From positions 80,571,389-80,635,388 of the forward strand of contig CM069435.1 in the NCBI GenBank assembly GCA_035610365.1: a DNA stretch of 64,000 nucleotides. The letters are read 5' to 3'. The translations under genes were made by a program, and so were the position numbers. Positions within the stretch are counted from its first letter, which is position 1. Every line of letters begins with the position of its first letter. The notes under the pieces are model-generated. The model was not told where the DNA came from. It saw nothing but the letters and a program-made list of their open reading frames with translations, and did not search any database. Positions 36,126 through 47,374 of this stretch are shown here, one piece after another. Origin of the DNA: Aquatica leii (Eukaryota; Arthropoda; Insecta; Coleoptera; Lampyridae).

Positions 36126-36150
36126 AAACTCATCAAGTAGTTTTTATAGC

Positions 36151-37045
36151 CACTACTAACATAAAGGGTTTACCAATCTTAGTTGAACAATGAATCAAAT
36201 AACATGAATTTTAAATGATGGTTTATACAGTTCGTTATCTTTAAATATAAATGCAATGCTTTGATAGTTTTGTGGGATTGTTATGTTTGCACTGATTTAG
36301 GTTGATGTTGAATTACAACATTTAATACTTATCGTCTAACAAAATAATATGCATTAGAAAAAAAAACACGTTTTTTAAGAAAAAATATTTTTTTGTCTTG
36401 ATGGAAAATAATTTCGAATAAATAAAACTACTTTTAATTTAACACAGTTTATAATTACAGATGTGGTCATTTTACCATAAGTATATAAATCAAAACAAAA
36501 CCATAAACGTCCAAATTTTAATTAGAGGATAAAATAATTGATATTAATTTCGAGTAGATGTTTCTTATACCGGTAAAGATACATTAAAAGTACTGGTTAA
36601 TAACAAGTTATTAAAACTTCGTTGCTGGAAACACATTAAATTGGAAAATCTATTAGCTGAATGAAAACCTAATAATGGACGACGCCTAAAGTAATGACCA
36701 AATGACTACATCAATTAAACGAAAAGACAAAAGAAAAGAATTTAATCAAACCTTGATAATGCAATATTACGTAAAAACGAAAAATTGCAAAGTATAAAAT
36801 TTGTGCTAATTGTACTAGACGAATCGACCTTTCGATTAAATTTAATTTAAGAAAGATTATCTTTGTATTTTATATCGCCGGAACTGTCACAATTCAAATT
36901 TATTTACATTGATAATAGACAATGTAACCCAAAGACATTTTTAATTTTATTTATGGATCAATTCTTATTACTACGAGTTTTTTTATGTGTACTGTTGTAG
37001 AAGAGTTTGTATCGCTTGAAGTTAGAAAATCTAATAATGACTTAC
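36151..37045. other. AT-rich gene-free stretch, probably intronic
   Basis: No gene or repeat recognised. It follows the splice donor of the DDR-like exon on the minus strand and is therefore most simply intron. Confidence 0.5.
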
Positions 37046-37277
37046 CTCTTCACCCTTGTTATTACGATAACGAATCCATTTGGACAATCTCGGTCTAAAG
37101 TACTCGAGCATATAAGCCTCCGCGTACTCAACTCCTTGTCCATTTCCAAATCGACCCTGTGTACCGGTAGCAGTGATCATATGTATTGTCTTTAAATCAA
37201 TTTGTAGCCATTCTTCAGGTTCGGTCGTTGCCTGTTTCGATGGACACCACGCTCCGCCGTTCTTTTCAGTACGCACC
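37046..37277 (-). CDS. Exon of a discoidin-domain receptor tyrosine kinase (DDR-like)
   Basis: The only host-gene piece recognised. The exon is 232 bp, bounded on the minus strand by ..TTTCTAG| at 37278 and |GTAAGT at 37045. It starts with one base completing a codon and ends after a full codon. It encodes 77 complete residues: 'VRTEKNGGAWCPSKQ', 'EEWLQIDLKTIHMITATGTQ', 'GRFGNGQGVEYAEAYMLEYF', 'RPRLSKWIRYRN'. This is the middle of a F5/8 type C (discoidin) domain, and the GRFGNGQG.EYAE.Y.LEY run is characteristic of DDR receptors rather than other discoidin proteins. DDRs are collagen-binding membrane kinases. The Cys is kept and there is no stop. The kinase and the rest of the discoidin domain must lie on other exons; none was recognised within the window. 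Confidence 0.87.
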
Positions 37278-39740
37278 CTAGAAACGAAGAAAATAATTAA
37301 ATTATTGAAAATCTAAAAAAGTTGATATTAGTTACTCTGTCGCGATCTAAACGATTAATACACGATAATAATTGCAAAGTTTTGTGCTTGTGGAAAAAGT
37401 TGAATTCAACTTTAAAGTTCAATTTCTCGCTCTCGTTTCTATCGGCGTTCAAAGTGTGGGTAGCCCCCTTTTAATAGTCACTTATAAATCATAATTGAAT
37501 CAAACAGTAATCCATTTGTATCACTCGCCTTCCTACATCGAAAAGTTTAAATTAAAACCGGATTATACAACGGAAGAATCGAGATTTTTTTTCAATTCTT
37601 TCGCTTTCCATCTCATATATAATTTTGTCGTATTAGGAGTTATTGAACTGTAGATCTATTGAATTCAAGACTATTGTTGAATTGTGATTCAACAGCACCA
37701 GTCTACCCTAATATAGTCAAACTCCCTGAACGATGTATTTATATTCAGAATACGTTCTTTCTGTTAAGAAAAGAATGACGTGAAAATGACTATAATCGCA
37801 ATGTAAAACATAGAAAAGCACAAAAGGATGTAACGCAATTCTTTGTTTATACAACGCGACGCTGTACGTGATTGTCATTACTTGCTCGTATTTACTTTTA
37901 TTTGCGTGATTAATACCTGAACGCATTTAACATTATCTCTCTTTACATAAAATGCTTTGAATGCTTTTATATATCGTCCTTAAACGTTGGTCCCTTATCT
38001 ATATTGCTAGAAACGTTTTTATTATTTATATTAATGGCGACATTAAAAAATACAATAGAATTGTATGTATATGAGCTAAATTATACTGTTTAAAGAAACA
38101 GCAATTTTAAATTTAGAAAAAATGGTAGTTTCATTAATGCAAATATAAAATAAGAAATTATTCATAAAAGTCCCAAATGACACGAATAAAAAAATGCCAA
38201 AGTAGGAAGCCCAGGTTGCTAAAATTACAAATACAAGTTGTCATGCTTATTCCAGAAAAATTATGAGACTTATTATCGGTATTATTATTATTATTACATT
38301 TGTAATCATTATAAAAATTCCGCAATTATCCGCCGTTTTATTTAAAAAAGGGGTAACTTAGTAGTGGTCCCATTTCAACTTGATCAATTACTTTTGATGG
38401 AATCCATGAGAAAATGATCAAACTTTCAAAGTTACATCGGCATAAAATTCTCTTACACGATGTGCATTCTCAAGGTTTTCAGAGACTATTGTTAATATTA
38501 CTAAAAACAGAGAATTTCAATTCTTAAGAGTTAAGCCTAATCCTAGGTCAATGTCATACACGGCAACTTTCAAAATTTACACACGACAAATTCAATTAGA
38601 ACACGTCGTACACGTTCTATCGATCAATCACTACTGAACCGCGGGCTATAACAGCGAAAACCTTTTTGCACGTTAAATCTGCATATAACAATCTCGTAGT
38701 GGAGATCACGACGTCACGTTACAATGCTCTGCTACATATAAGGCATTAGCTCTTATAATTATAGCCCGAACATAAAGAAATATCTATTTAATTTATGTTA
38801 TTTTGAACGACGACCATATCAATTTAACGTTTTAGTGTAATAAAAAGTAAATAATACCTATCTTCTGTAAACATCTTTAAATACTTTAATTCATTATATT
38901 TTGTACCGTTTATGGTTTTAATGAACGTCTGGAGGGCTCGCGTTCTGGAGCCCTTATACACCAGCCGGCACTGATTAATAGTATATTAAATAAGGTTATT
39001 TTTGTATGTCACTAAAACAATTTATATTAAACTCCCCCAGGTAACGTATCGCTTAGAAAGGATTGCCTATAGTAAAATATTAAAAATATAGTAATTGTGT
39101 CGTAAATTTTTTGTGGATTAACTAGACTACGTCGGTTAAACTTTTCCTCTAATTTAATTATTAGTTACACTGGGTGGGATGCGATCTCATTACTACTACT
39201 TATACTTTTCTTTGATTTTTGACTTAGTTGCTTATAGCTTGATGAGTTTATAGAATTTCGTCATACACGTGTTAGCAGATTTCTGATTTGGTTGGCTATT
39301 TCGATTCGTTTATTGTGTCTCGTAGTGTGTTAGATATGTATTCTTCAAATGAAGAACCACCACAACTTACTTCTTAAGATTCTGATTCATAGCGAATCGG
39401 AATGTGATTTTTTCAAGATTAAAGTTATTGGGGTATTTGATGATTTCTATGCTTCCTCGGATATTCCTATTGAAGATAGATTTAATAGTAAAATCCTCTC
39501 TTTGGTTCCCGGTTATTACTCCTTTATCGAAAACACGCCCCTTTTTGACTGTAACCCAATCAATGTCGCGCTTAACCAACCGCGAGAATATTCCTTCATA
39601 TACGGAAACTACGAAGTAAAACGTTGGCAACGTTACAACAATGTCACGGTCTAAACCCGGAAAACGTTTTTATCTTAGTATAGACTCTTGTCGTGGAAAT
39701 CGTTGGTATTTCAAAACTCTTCTTGTTTTTAGGACAAACT
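37278..39740. other. Gene-free stretch, probably intron of the DDR-like gene
   Basis: Upstream of the DDR exon on its strand. No further exon recognised. CGGGCTATAA (near 38641) and TTATAGCCCG (near 38758) form a 10-bp inverted pair about 115 bases apart that could be MITE tips. Near 39349-39654 both strands are open for 87-101 codons, but neither product resembles anything I know. Confidence 0.45.
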
Positions 39741-39749
39741 AAAGGTTTT

Positions 39750-40310
39750 TGCATTCTTGGAAGGATTTTGCAGCTCTGTTGAAATTGGAATTTCTTCTTG
39801 TAGATTATGACAATTGTGTAATGGATACTATTTGCAATCGTACGTTAAAAGCTAACGGTATGTACGTCGCCACCACCTGTTTTTACAATTGTTAGAACCG
39901 GTCTATGATCAAATAGAAATAGTAGTTTCAAACGACCAACGTAAACTAATTACTCACGATCATCACGTCCATTCCACTTCTGGTCATCGTAGTGTTCCAA
40001 GACGTTATTTCATCTTCAGCGTCATTTTTTTGGCGTCATATAAGACCTAAAGTAACAGAGTACGTTCGCTACTGTCCGGTTTGTCGATCGCAGAAAGCGT
40101 TTAATTTAGATCGACAACGCGATCGTGTTATCGCTGGGTTTTTATTGCCTGCCCATTCTCTTCAAGCAACAAGGACTTCTAAAGAGCGTAGTCCTTTTAA
40201 ACATGTGGAAGCTATTTTCCTCTCGTCGACACCTACTCGTTTCGACATTTCTGCTTATGCTGTTGTCTCCTTCTAATCGTTCTCTTCTGTTTTATCGGCG
40301 TCGCAAACAT
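39750..40310 (+). pseudogene. Ty3/gypsy-like retroelement integrase fragment
   Basis: Across two frames the sequence gives 'HHVHSTSGHRSVPRR', then 'FWRHIRPKVTEYVRYCPVC' and 'RSQKAFN' (about 39955-40110). This is the H2C2 zinc-binding domain that opens gypsy-type integrases (H...GH.G..R......FYWP.....V..YV..C.VCQ..K). The upstream text 'LEPVYDQIEIVVSNDQRKL' fits the linker before it. The catalytic core is not recognisable downstream. No LTR was seen. The second His spacing is altered by a frameshift. Confidence 0.65.
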
Positions 40311-40810
40311 TGTTAGTTCTACTTCACTTTTTGGCTTTTGGTTATTGACTTCTGTGTTTGTCTCTTGATTTTGGTGGCGCGAATTTGAATTCGTCGTCGA
40401 AATCTTGTTGGTTGTTGGCTATCTATTTGTTTTCTCCCATTTTACAATTACTGAAATTCTTTTTTTTTTGTTAAATTTGTGACAAATTTCTTATGGCTTC
40501 TTTCATCTCCATCTTACTTCAGGACAGACTACCTTTCTATCTGTATATAGTTATATAGGCTTAGTGGGCTTTTTTAGTACGTTATATTTTTGGGACAGCA
40601 TTTAGTACATATTCGTTCAATGGCTTCTGCATTTCTGTTTTTTTTTACTTTCTATCTTCTGCTGGTTGAACACTTTCTTTCTTTTCTTTTGGTAAATTTT
40701 CTTTTTAGTGTTCACTGCAACATTGCTTCTTCTCTTTTTAGTTTCCTTCTAAGCTTCTGCTTTTTCTTGCTTTGTTATTTAGTTGGTTTTTGGTTTTGTT
40801 GGTTTAAAAC

Positions 40811-41400
40811 TTGAACAGGACTACAAAGTCGTTTCTTGTATTAAAAGGATTCCCTGAAAACACTATCAGTCCTGAAAAATCCGAGGTCATAAAAACCTCG
40901 ATACTTCGATGGATTGACAATTTGGAGATGAGACAAGCTTCTCCGCGTTTTCAGGAATGTACCTATAAAAGGGGATTTTTGAATATAACGTGCGCAAACA
41001 AAGCAACTAGAGAGAGGCTAGTCGGCATATCAAATATTAAGAAACCACTGGAAGAGGATAGAGAACTAGAGATTATTTATCTCAAAGACCTTCCTGCACC
41101 CAAGAAGGTTATCACTTGGGTCTCGGGAACAGCACTAGAACCGGCACCCTATTGAAAAGAACAACATCAGTATCAAAACGTGGCGTTTGGTTAACTCTAA
41201 ACCAAATCCTAAAAGAACCCGATACGTCCTGTTTATAGACAAGGCGTCCTGGAAGAAGGTGGAAGCGTCAACCAACCAATTGCACTTTGGATTTTCAAGG
41301 ATTTACTCTCCGAACGCTGGCCGACTCCAAAAAGGATCGCAGAGAACCGGATGCTACAAGGAATGTCCACGAGGCAATGGATGTAAATCCAGAGCCAGAA
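40811..41400 (+). pseudogene. LINE ORF1 (gag-like) 3' part
   Basis: A 114-codon frame starts at 40811 ('NRTTKSFLVLKGFPENTI', 'RGFLNITCANKATRERL', 'ELEIIYLKDLPAPKKVITWV'). After a shift it continues at about 41150-41300 with 'ISIKTWRLVNSKPNPKRTRY', 'VLFIDKASWKKVEA' and 'NQLHFGFSRI'. The RLVNSKPN......VLFID..S......L.FGFSRI pattern is the C-terminal ORF1 region that precedes ORF2 in this LINE group. No zinc knuckles are visible. Confidence 0.65.
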
Positions 41401-41414
41401 AGAACTTGCTGACG

Positions 41415-44400
41415 GCAAATCTAATGCTGAAAGTGGTTCAGATAAACATACATCACTGTAAGGCAGCCTCAGCGGCCCTCAGTGCTTATATCGTGACACA
41501 CGATATTGACATTGCCCTTGTCCAGGAGCCATAGATCCACAAGGAAACAATAAAAGGGTTAAAATGTCCAGGTAGATGGCTGCTTGCGGCCCAGCTTGTG
41601 CACAACTCTCGCACATGCATTATTGTAAAAAATGCACTAAACTTAATGCCATTGTAGGATTTATGTTCTAGAGACCTAATGGCAGCTAAAATATCTGTAG
41701 TAGAGGAAGGCAACCGGAGGAAGTTCATTATCGAATCCGGTTACCTTCCCTACGACCAGACAGGATCACCGACGCCGGAGAAAATCCACAGGCTGATTAA
41801 CTTGGATCCGATGCTAATGCACACCACACTTTGAGGGGAGCATAAACACAAATCTAAGAGGTAAAAAACTTTTAGAATTTATTTTAAAAGGCAATATAGA
41901 CATAATAAATAACGGAGATGCGCCTACGTTTATAACCGTGTCGTGCAGTGAAGTCATTGACCTTACGCTTGCTAATCCAAAAGCGAGCAAAGTTTTAGAA
42001 ATGTGGCATGTATCAAATAAACTTTCTTTATTTGATCATAGATACATTCGATTCAACATTGAAGCAGAACGGGAACTCGTAATGGAATACAGAAACACGA
42101 GAAAAACCGACTAGGATTTGTTCAACACTTTAGCGGGCTAAATCAGGGACTGTCCCACAGTTGCAAGATCAACGCACGAACTAGAACTAATGACGGATAG
42201 TATTGTTAATGCATTAAAATCCGCATTTGAAGCAAGCTGCCGAAAAACTGTCAAACGAACCCCCAAGAAGATAACTTGGTGGAACAGGGAGCTTGACAAA
42301 GCAAGGGCACGCACCAGAAGGCTATTTAATATAGTCAAATAAAGCGGAGACTAAGATGAATACAAAACCAGCCTCGCAACATACAACAATGCCATTAAAA
42401 AGGCAAAGAGACACTAATGGAGAAGGTACTGTAGAGGCGTAGAAAACTAACCTAAAAGTTCTCGACTCCAAAAAGCTCTGAGCAAAGACTGCACGGGAAA
42501 CATTGGTTTTTTGCTGACCGAAAACGGAAAGTTTACAGACCCGGTTGAAAGTACTTAGCAAGAACTACTGCAAAAATACCTGGGTTCGTTTTTAACTAAA
42601 GTTTCTAAGCACCAAGATCTAGAGGTACCAAACAGACGGGCAGCCAAAAGGAACTGGGACGAGAAAAATAATCAATACGTTTAAACCCTTTCAGTCTCCA
42701 GGAGCCGATGAAATTTATCCCATCATGCTGCAAAATTCTCAGAGCCAGCTTAGCACTTTCGCACATACCAAACAGAGAGATCTACGTACGCCCAGGCAGA
42801 ATCCTACAGACCAATCAGCTTAACTTCTTTCATCTTAAAACTACTTGAAAAAGTAGTCCACAGGTATATACAGGACGAGGCACTAAAAGCTTCGCCTCTG
42901 CACCGAAACCAGTATGCTTACTAATCTGAAAAATCTTGCGAGCTAGCAATTCACCTTGCAAGGACAATGAAGAAGAAAAGAATCACACCTCTAGACCGAA
43001 ACTGGGTCAACTCAATGCTCAGGAATTGGACGGTAACAGCTACTTTGTACAGTAGCTCTGTGAGAGTCAAAGTGGCTGGCGGATGCCCACAAGGCGGAGT
43101 GCTATCACCCCTACAAGAACTAGAAGACGGCGGGGTATTTGCTTTAAGATACGCCAACGATCTCACCATTATCACAAACGGGAAGTTTGGGGGAACTGTA
43201 TCGAACATAATGCAAAGTGCACTAAACACCGTCGAAAAATAGTGCAAAAAAGAGGGACTATCAGTGAACCCAACTAAGACGGTAATTGTTCCATTTACCA
43301 AACGACGGAAAACGGATGACATAAAACTACCTACGATGTACGATGTTACGCTCTCGATGACAAACGAAGTCTAATATCTGGGACTTACTCTTGATACTAG
43401 ACTGACTTTCAATGCTCATCTAGAAAAAGTCACAACAAAGGCCATTAGGGTGCTTAATACAACTAAACAGATGGTCGGGCACACATGGGAATTGAAACCC
43501 ACAATGACCAAATGGTTATATACTGCGGTAACAGGACCCATCATCACATACGGCGCGCTTGTATGGGGTGACAAACCAACCTGAAAAGCACAACTGCAAA
43601 GCTAAGCAAAGTACAGAGAATGGCATGTCTACTAATAACAGGAGAAATGTGAACCACGCCCACAGCAGGCATAGAAGCACTACTTTTGCTTCCACCATTA
43701 CACCTAGTTGTAATGATGGAAGCAAGACAAGCAGCATACAGGGTGCAGATTAATGAACATGCGTCAATTACCGAAAAAAACAAACCCGGTATATACAACG
43801 TGCTGCGTGAAGAAGCAATCTTAACTATGAGATCCAACTTCACAAAAAATTATCACATTTAAAAAAAAATTAAAGTGATAGCGTCACGAAATTAGTGGAC
43901 AAAAAACATTTACTCGGGCGCGGTTAAAGGAACTATCTGGTAATACCGGAGCAGGAGTATATGGAGGCAAGCACCATAAGAAGCAATTTTCGCTGAGTTT
44001 GGGTAAATATGCATATGCTTTCAAGCTGCTGCTACTGACTGGTGTGTCAGGAACATTATCGACTAGAAATTATACACAAATGCGCCGATATCGATCATGT
44101 CTGACAATCAAGCAGCACTACTAGCGCTAAGATCACTAGTAATAAAATCCAAACTGATTATGGCATGCATAACCAGTCTGGAAATATTGGCAACTCGCCA
44201 ACCAGTGCAGCTCATCTGGATACCAAAAGACCAAAACGTAATGGTTAACCTAATGATAGACGCACTAGTAAAAAAGGGCACAACACGGAGATATATCGGA
44301 CTTGAACCCGTTTTCGGAATTGCATACGAGACCTGAAATGAAACAATTCGTAGCAAACTTGCAGCAGAGCATAAAAAACTATGGAAAAACTCTTCAGGAG

Positions 44401-44780
44401 TGAGGCACACAAAACTCTTCCTTACAAAGCCACAATTAAACACTCAAACTGCACTATAAAAGCATGAGTCGACAAAAATTAAGGAAACTCACGTGACTAA
44501 TTACAGGGCACTGTGGCCTTAACAAACATATGCATAAAATGGGACTGCAAAGTAGCCCTCTATGCCGCAGATGCTTGGAGGACGACGACATTCCGCAGCA
44601 TCTGCTGTGCAAATGCGAAGCGTATCAAATGCAGCGCAGAAGGATTCTCGGAAAACCAAAGCTAACCGATCATGAATTGAAAAGCCTCTGGACTTCATGG
44701 ACGAAACAGAACTGACGAGGGAGTAATAAATCAGAGGTGCACAAAAGGACGAAGGAGATCGCAGTGCAGGGCCGCTAGAC
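41415..44780 (+). pseudogene. LINE ORF2: endonuclease, reverse transcriptase, RNase H, CCHC tail
   Basis: Endonuclease starts with 'LKVVQINIHHCKAASAALSA' and 'IDIALVQEP'; 'GYLPYDQTG' lies near 41740. RT: 'SYRPISLTSFILKLLEKVV'-like near 42810-42860, 'GCPQGGVLSP' near 43084-43113, then a jump directly to 'LQELEDGGVFALRYANDLTI', so some 20-30 residues are deleted and YADD reads YAND. 'YLGLTLDTRLTFNAHLEKVT' lies near 43378-43435, 'ELKPTMTKWLYTAVTGPIIT' near 43490-43550. RNase H 'SIMSDNQAALLALRSLVI' is at 44091-44145 and 'CRRCLEDDDIPQHLLCKCEA' (CX2CX8HX4C) at 44569-44620. Several frameshifts. Confidence 0.85.
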
Positions 44781-44815
44781 GAACCACCTCTTAAATTAAA
44801 TAATAAATAATAATA

Positions 44816-46925
44816 CCTAAGATTGTATTTATCCGGAGGGAGATGGCGAAAATGATGAATATTTTGATAAAATCTATGACAGGTATAACGTTGTTTTATA
44901 CTTTTATGCTAAATATTGAAAAAAAACATTCAATTTATTTGTTTGTGTATAACCAAATTTTCAAAATTCTAATTTATAATAGCTTAAAGTAAGCTTGACG
45001 AATATTTTCATATCTTTTTGTCGCAATAAACAAATTACTAACAATCATTTACTTTAGTAACAAATGTAAACAATAATAATTATCAAGTAATGTTAATTTA
45101 AAAATCGCTTTCATTGTTTTGAAAGTTTATGTATGTATAGTTTTTGTTGGGTAATTTGTAGTTAGTTAGTATATCTTAATTTGCATTGACGTTTTATACA
45201 ACCTTTTAATCCTCGTTCAATGGCATTCATAAAATGTTGAAAAAAGTCGTTGTTTACTGTTACAACTCAGCAGCACTTAATTTACGCAACCTTTAAGCAT
45301 TGGGCAATTCGATCTACCCTTTTAACATCAAACCCCATTTTATTTTATTGGAACAAAAGCTAATGATATTTACGCTAAACGCAGCAATACGAACGAATAT
45401 GGCAATATTAGAATTCGGCGCCAAATAAATAACGACAGCGTTATATCCTTCATATAATTTATATACTTACATAATTTTAGTTTTTTGGTTTTAATAAGCA
45501 ACGACTCGACACAATTCTTTCTTTGAAACGCGCATTTCTATTGATAAAAACTAAAAAGAAAATAAGCCATTCAAAAATAAGTAAATATTTAGTTGAAAAT
45601 GTGTTTGCCTTTGGCAATATTCAGAAGACCTTGCTGAAAGAATCAATGAATAATGGATGGAAATTCTCTAGAGGCCATTCTTAAAGTACTTCTGGGAGAA
45701 AACTTCACCACTGCACTTTTACAGCATCACTTTTTTTCTTGTTATAGTTGCAAAGGAAATTCTTCACAAAGTATAAAGTAATCTATTGACTCTTAAGTCC
45801 CGTCTTGGAAATCGCCAGTTTTTGTTAATTTTGTCTAAAGTAATCAAAAGACTTAAGGTTAAATAAATTTACAATTAAAAACAAAAACTTTTTAGCGCTT
45901 TAAGACACGCTTATTAAATTATTAAAACGCTTTACAAATTACAGGTTATCAAATGTAGATTGAGTTATAATAAATAATGTATCCGAAATGTTTATTTTTT
46001 TATTGGTCAAATGCCGTTGCAACATGTAAATTTTATTATAAATATAATTATGTTGTGCGTAGGCTGCGAAGACATCAATAAATTATTTTCGGAGAGTATC
46101 TGCCAGCAATGTAATATTAATTAATTCAATTATTCAAATCAGGTCGGTCGTGACTTACATTTTGGATTAGACGATTCAGCAACAGTAGGTTCTACGTTTT
46201 ACACAAAATTGATTTCTGTGCCGAGCAACACCCTATACGCGTTTACCAAAAACTCATGTATGTTTAAGTTTAAAGTGTCAGGGGTCTACGTAGTACATAA
46301 TACATGCTTTGCATCTTACGATGTTTTATATTACACAAGGCGCCTGAATATAAACGTAAAAGTAGCGCATACTCTATTATACATTTTTATTTTAAAATTC
46401 ATAATATTACATGGTTTTATTTAAGTAAGTGTTATGTAAGTACGATCGATTATAATCGTGTATTTTTTGATACCGATTTCTAAAGCAAATGTACAAACGT
46501 TGTGTACCAACACTAACACAACAGTTATACAAGACAGGATTAACCTAAATTATTTCAAACGCCAGTTTTCGAAATTAAATGTAAACATTCTACAAACAGC
46601 TGTGCTGAAAACAAAACAACAATAATGGTACCGATAACAAAGTAAACAAAAATTGTAATTTATACAAAAAGCTGAAGAAGCGCGTTTGTAAATATTTAAT
46701 AAAGAAACAAAATAAAAAGTAAATTGTTGTTACAAACATCGAATTTAATGTATAGTATAATAGACAGAGTAGAAGGTGGAAATAACTAAGTTAAAAAATT
46801 TTGTATTATTTATCAGCGGGGTTTGCAGTGTTTGTTGTCTTTATTCTAATTTTGTTTGCCATTTCTTTACAATCATTGTATGATATAATCTTTTTCCTTT
46901 AGCTAAAATTTTTACGTAGGGTGGT
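44816..46925. other. AT-rich gene-free stretch
   Basis: No supportable gene. A 71-codon open frame at 46209-46424 has no recognisable motif and is likely chance. 45590-45780 is slightly less AT-rich and could hold a decayed repeat, but I cannot identify it. Confidence 0.45.
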
Positions 46926-46971
46926 CCGTTAGTGGGCCAAAATATTAAATGAAATAATTGAAAAAACTTAC

Positions 46972-47229
46972 TTATTGTAAAACAATTCTCCTATTAAAGA
47001 TTATGGAATCAATTTTCCGAATGACTGCTTCAGGGTCCAAACTTTTTGCCAAAATGTTTTCAATGTTTAGAATAGCTAGGTGCTTCAATCTTTCGTCACT
47101 CATTTTATTACGAAGACACGTTTTCAAACGTCTTAAGCAGGAAAATGTACGCTCACAGCCCGCACTAGAAACAAGAATAGTGATAGCCGTCACTGTTAGT
47201 TTATAAATTTCGCCCTTGTTTATATACAT
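46972..47229 (-). pseudogene. hAT transposase C-terminal (dimerisation) fragment, ZMYM1/zf-TTF type
   Basis: An 85-codon frame encodes 'YKLTVTAITILVSSAGCERT', 'FSCLRRLKTCLRNKMSDERL', 'KHLAILNIENILAKSLDPEA'. This is the hAT dimerisation domain (p.ssa.cERsFS.LrriKt.lRn.M...RL..Lallsie). The downstream sequence on this strand contains GGCCCACTAACGGACCACCC (about 46919-46938), which may be the decayed 3' tip, since hATs of this type often end near GGCCC. The N-terminal part of the transposase is absent. Confidence 0.85.
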
Positions 47230-47374
47230 TATAGTTAGACAATGAGATAGCTTTATATGAAAACTGATTTTTTCTACGACTAACAGATAATACGATACAT
47301 TGTATGTTTAATTGCGATTAGGCAACGTTGTGCATTGTGATTGTCTAATTTCATTCCCGTACAGGTAAAAGTCA

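Larger units (their letters stand above)
34920..36150 (+). mobile_element. Penelope-like element, 3' half
   Basis: The window holds the RT C-terminus and GIY-YIG endonuclease of a Penelope-like retroelement, followed by about 380 bases of 3' sequence ending in a conserved-looking CCTGAAGAAG...CACGAAACGTCGCC segment (36081-36120). No RT palm motif is seen upstream of 34917, where an in-frame TGA stands, so the element is 5'-truncated, as is usual for this class. Confidence 0.85.
40800..44815 (+). mobile_element. R1/LOA/I-type LINE with RNase H, about 4 kb
   Basis: The best preserved LINE in the window: ORF1 3' part (40811-41400), endonuclease, RT, linker, RNase H and C-terminal CCHC region in order up to about 44780, then a short 3' end with AATAAATAATAATA at about 44798-44812. 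The same domain order is seen in decayed form at 12560-14960. Longest open pieces are 91-115 codons, so it is inactive but younger than the other LINEs. It starts right after a T-rich stretch (40440-40800) that may be its 5' UTR or unrelated. Confidence 0.85.

Noticed and set aside
39349-39654. 101-codon open frame with two other overlapping open frames
   Set aside because: No recognisable motif on either strand; chance openness or an unreadable retroelement part cannot be told apart.
42951-43322. 123-codon minus-strand frame
   Set aside because: Antisense shadow of the plus-strand LINE RT region.
46209-46424. 71-codon open frame as a small gene
   Set aside because: No motif, AT-driven composition, no splice or start context.
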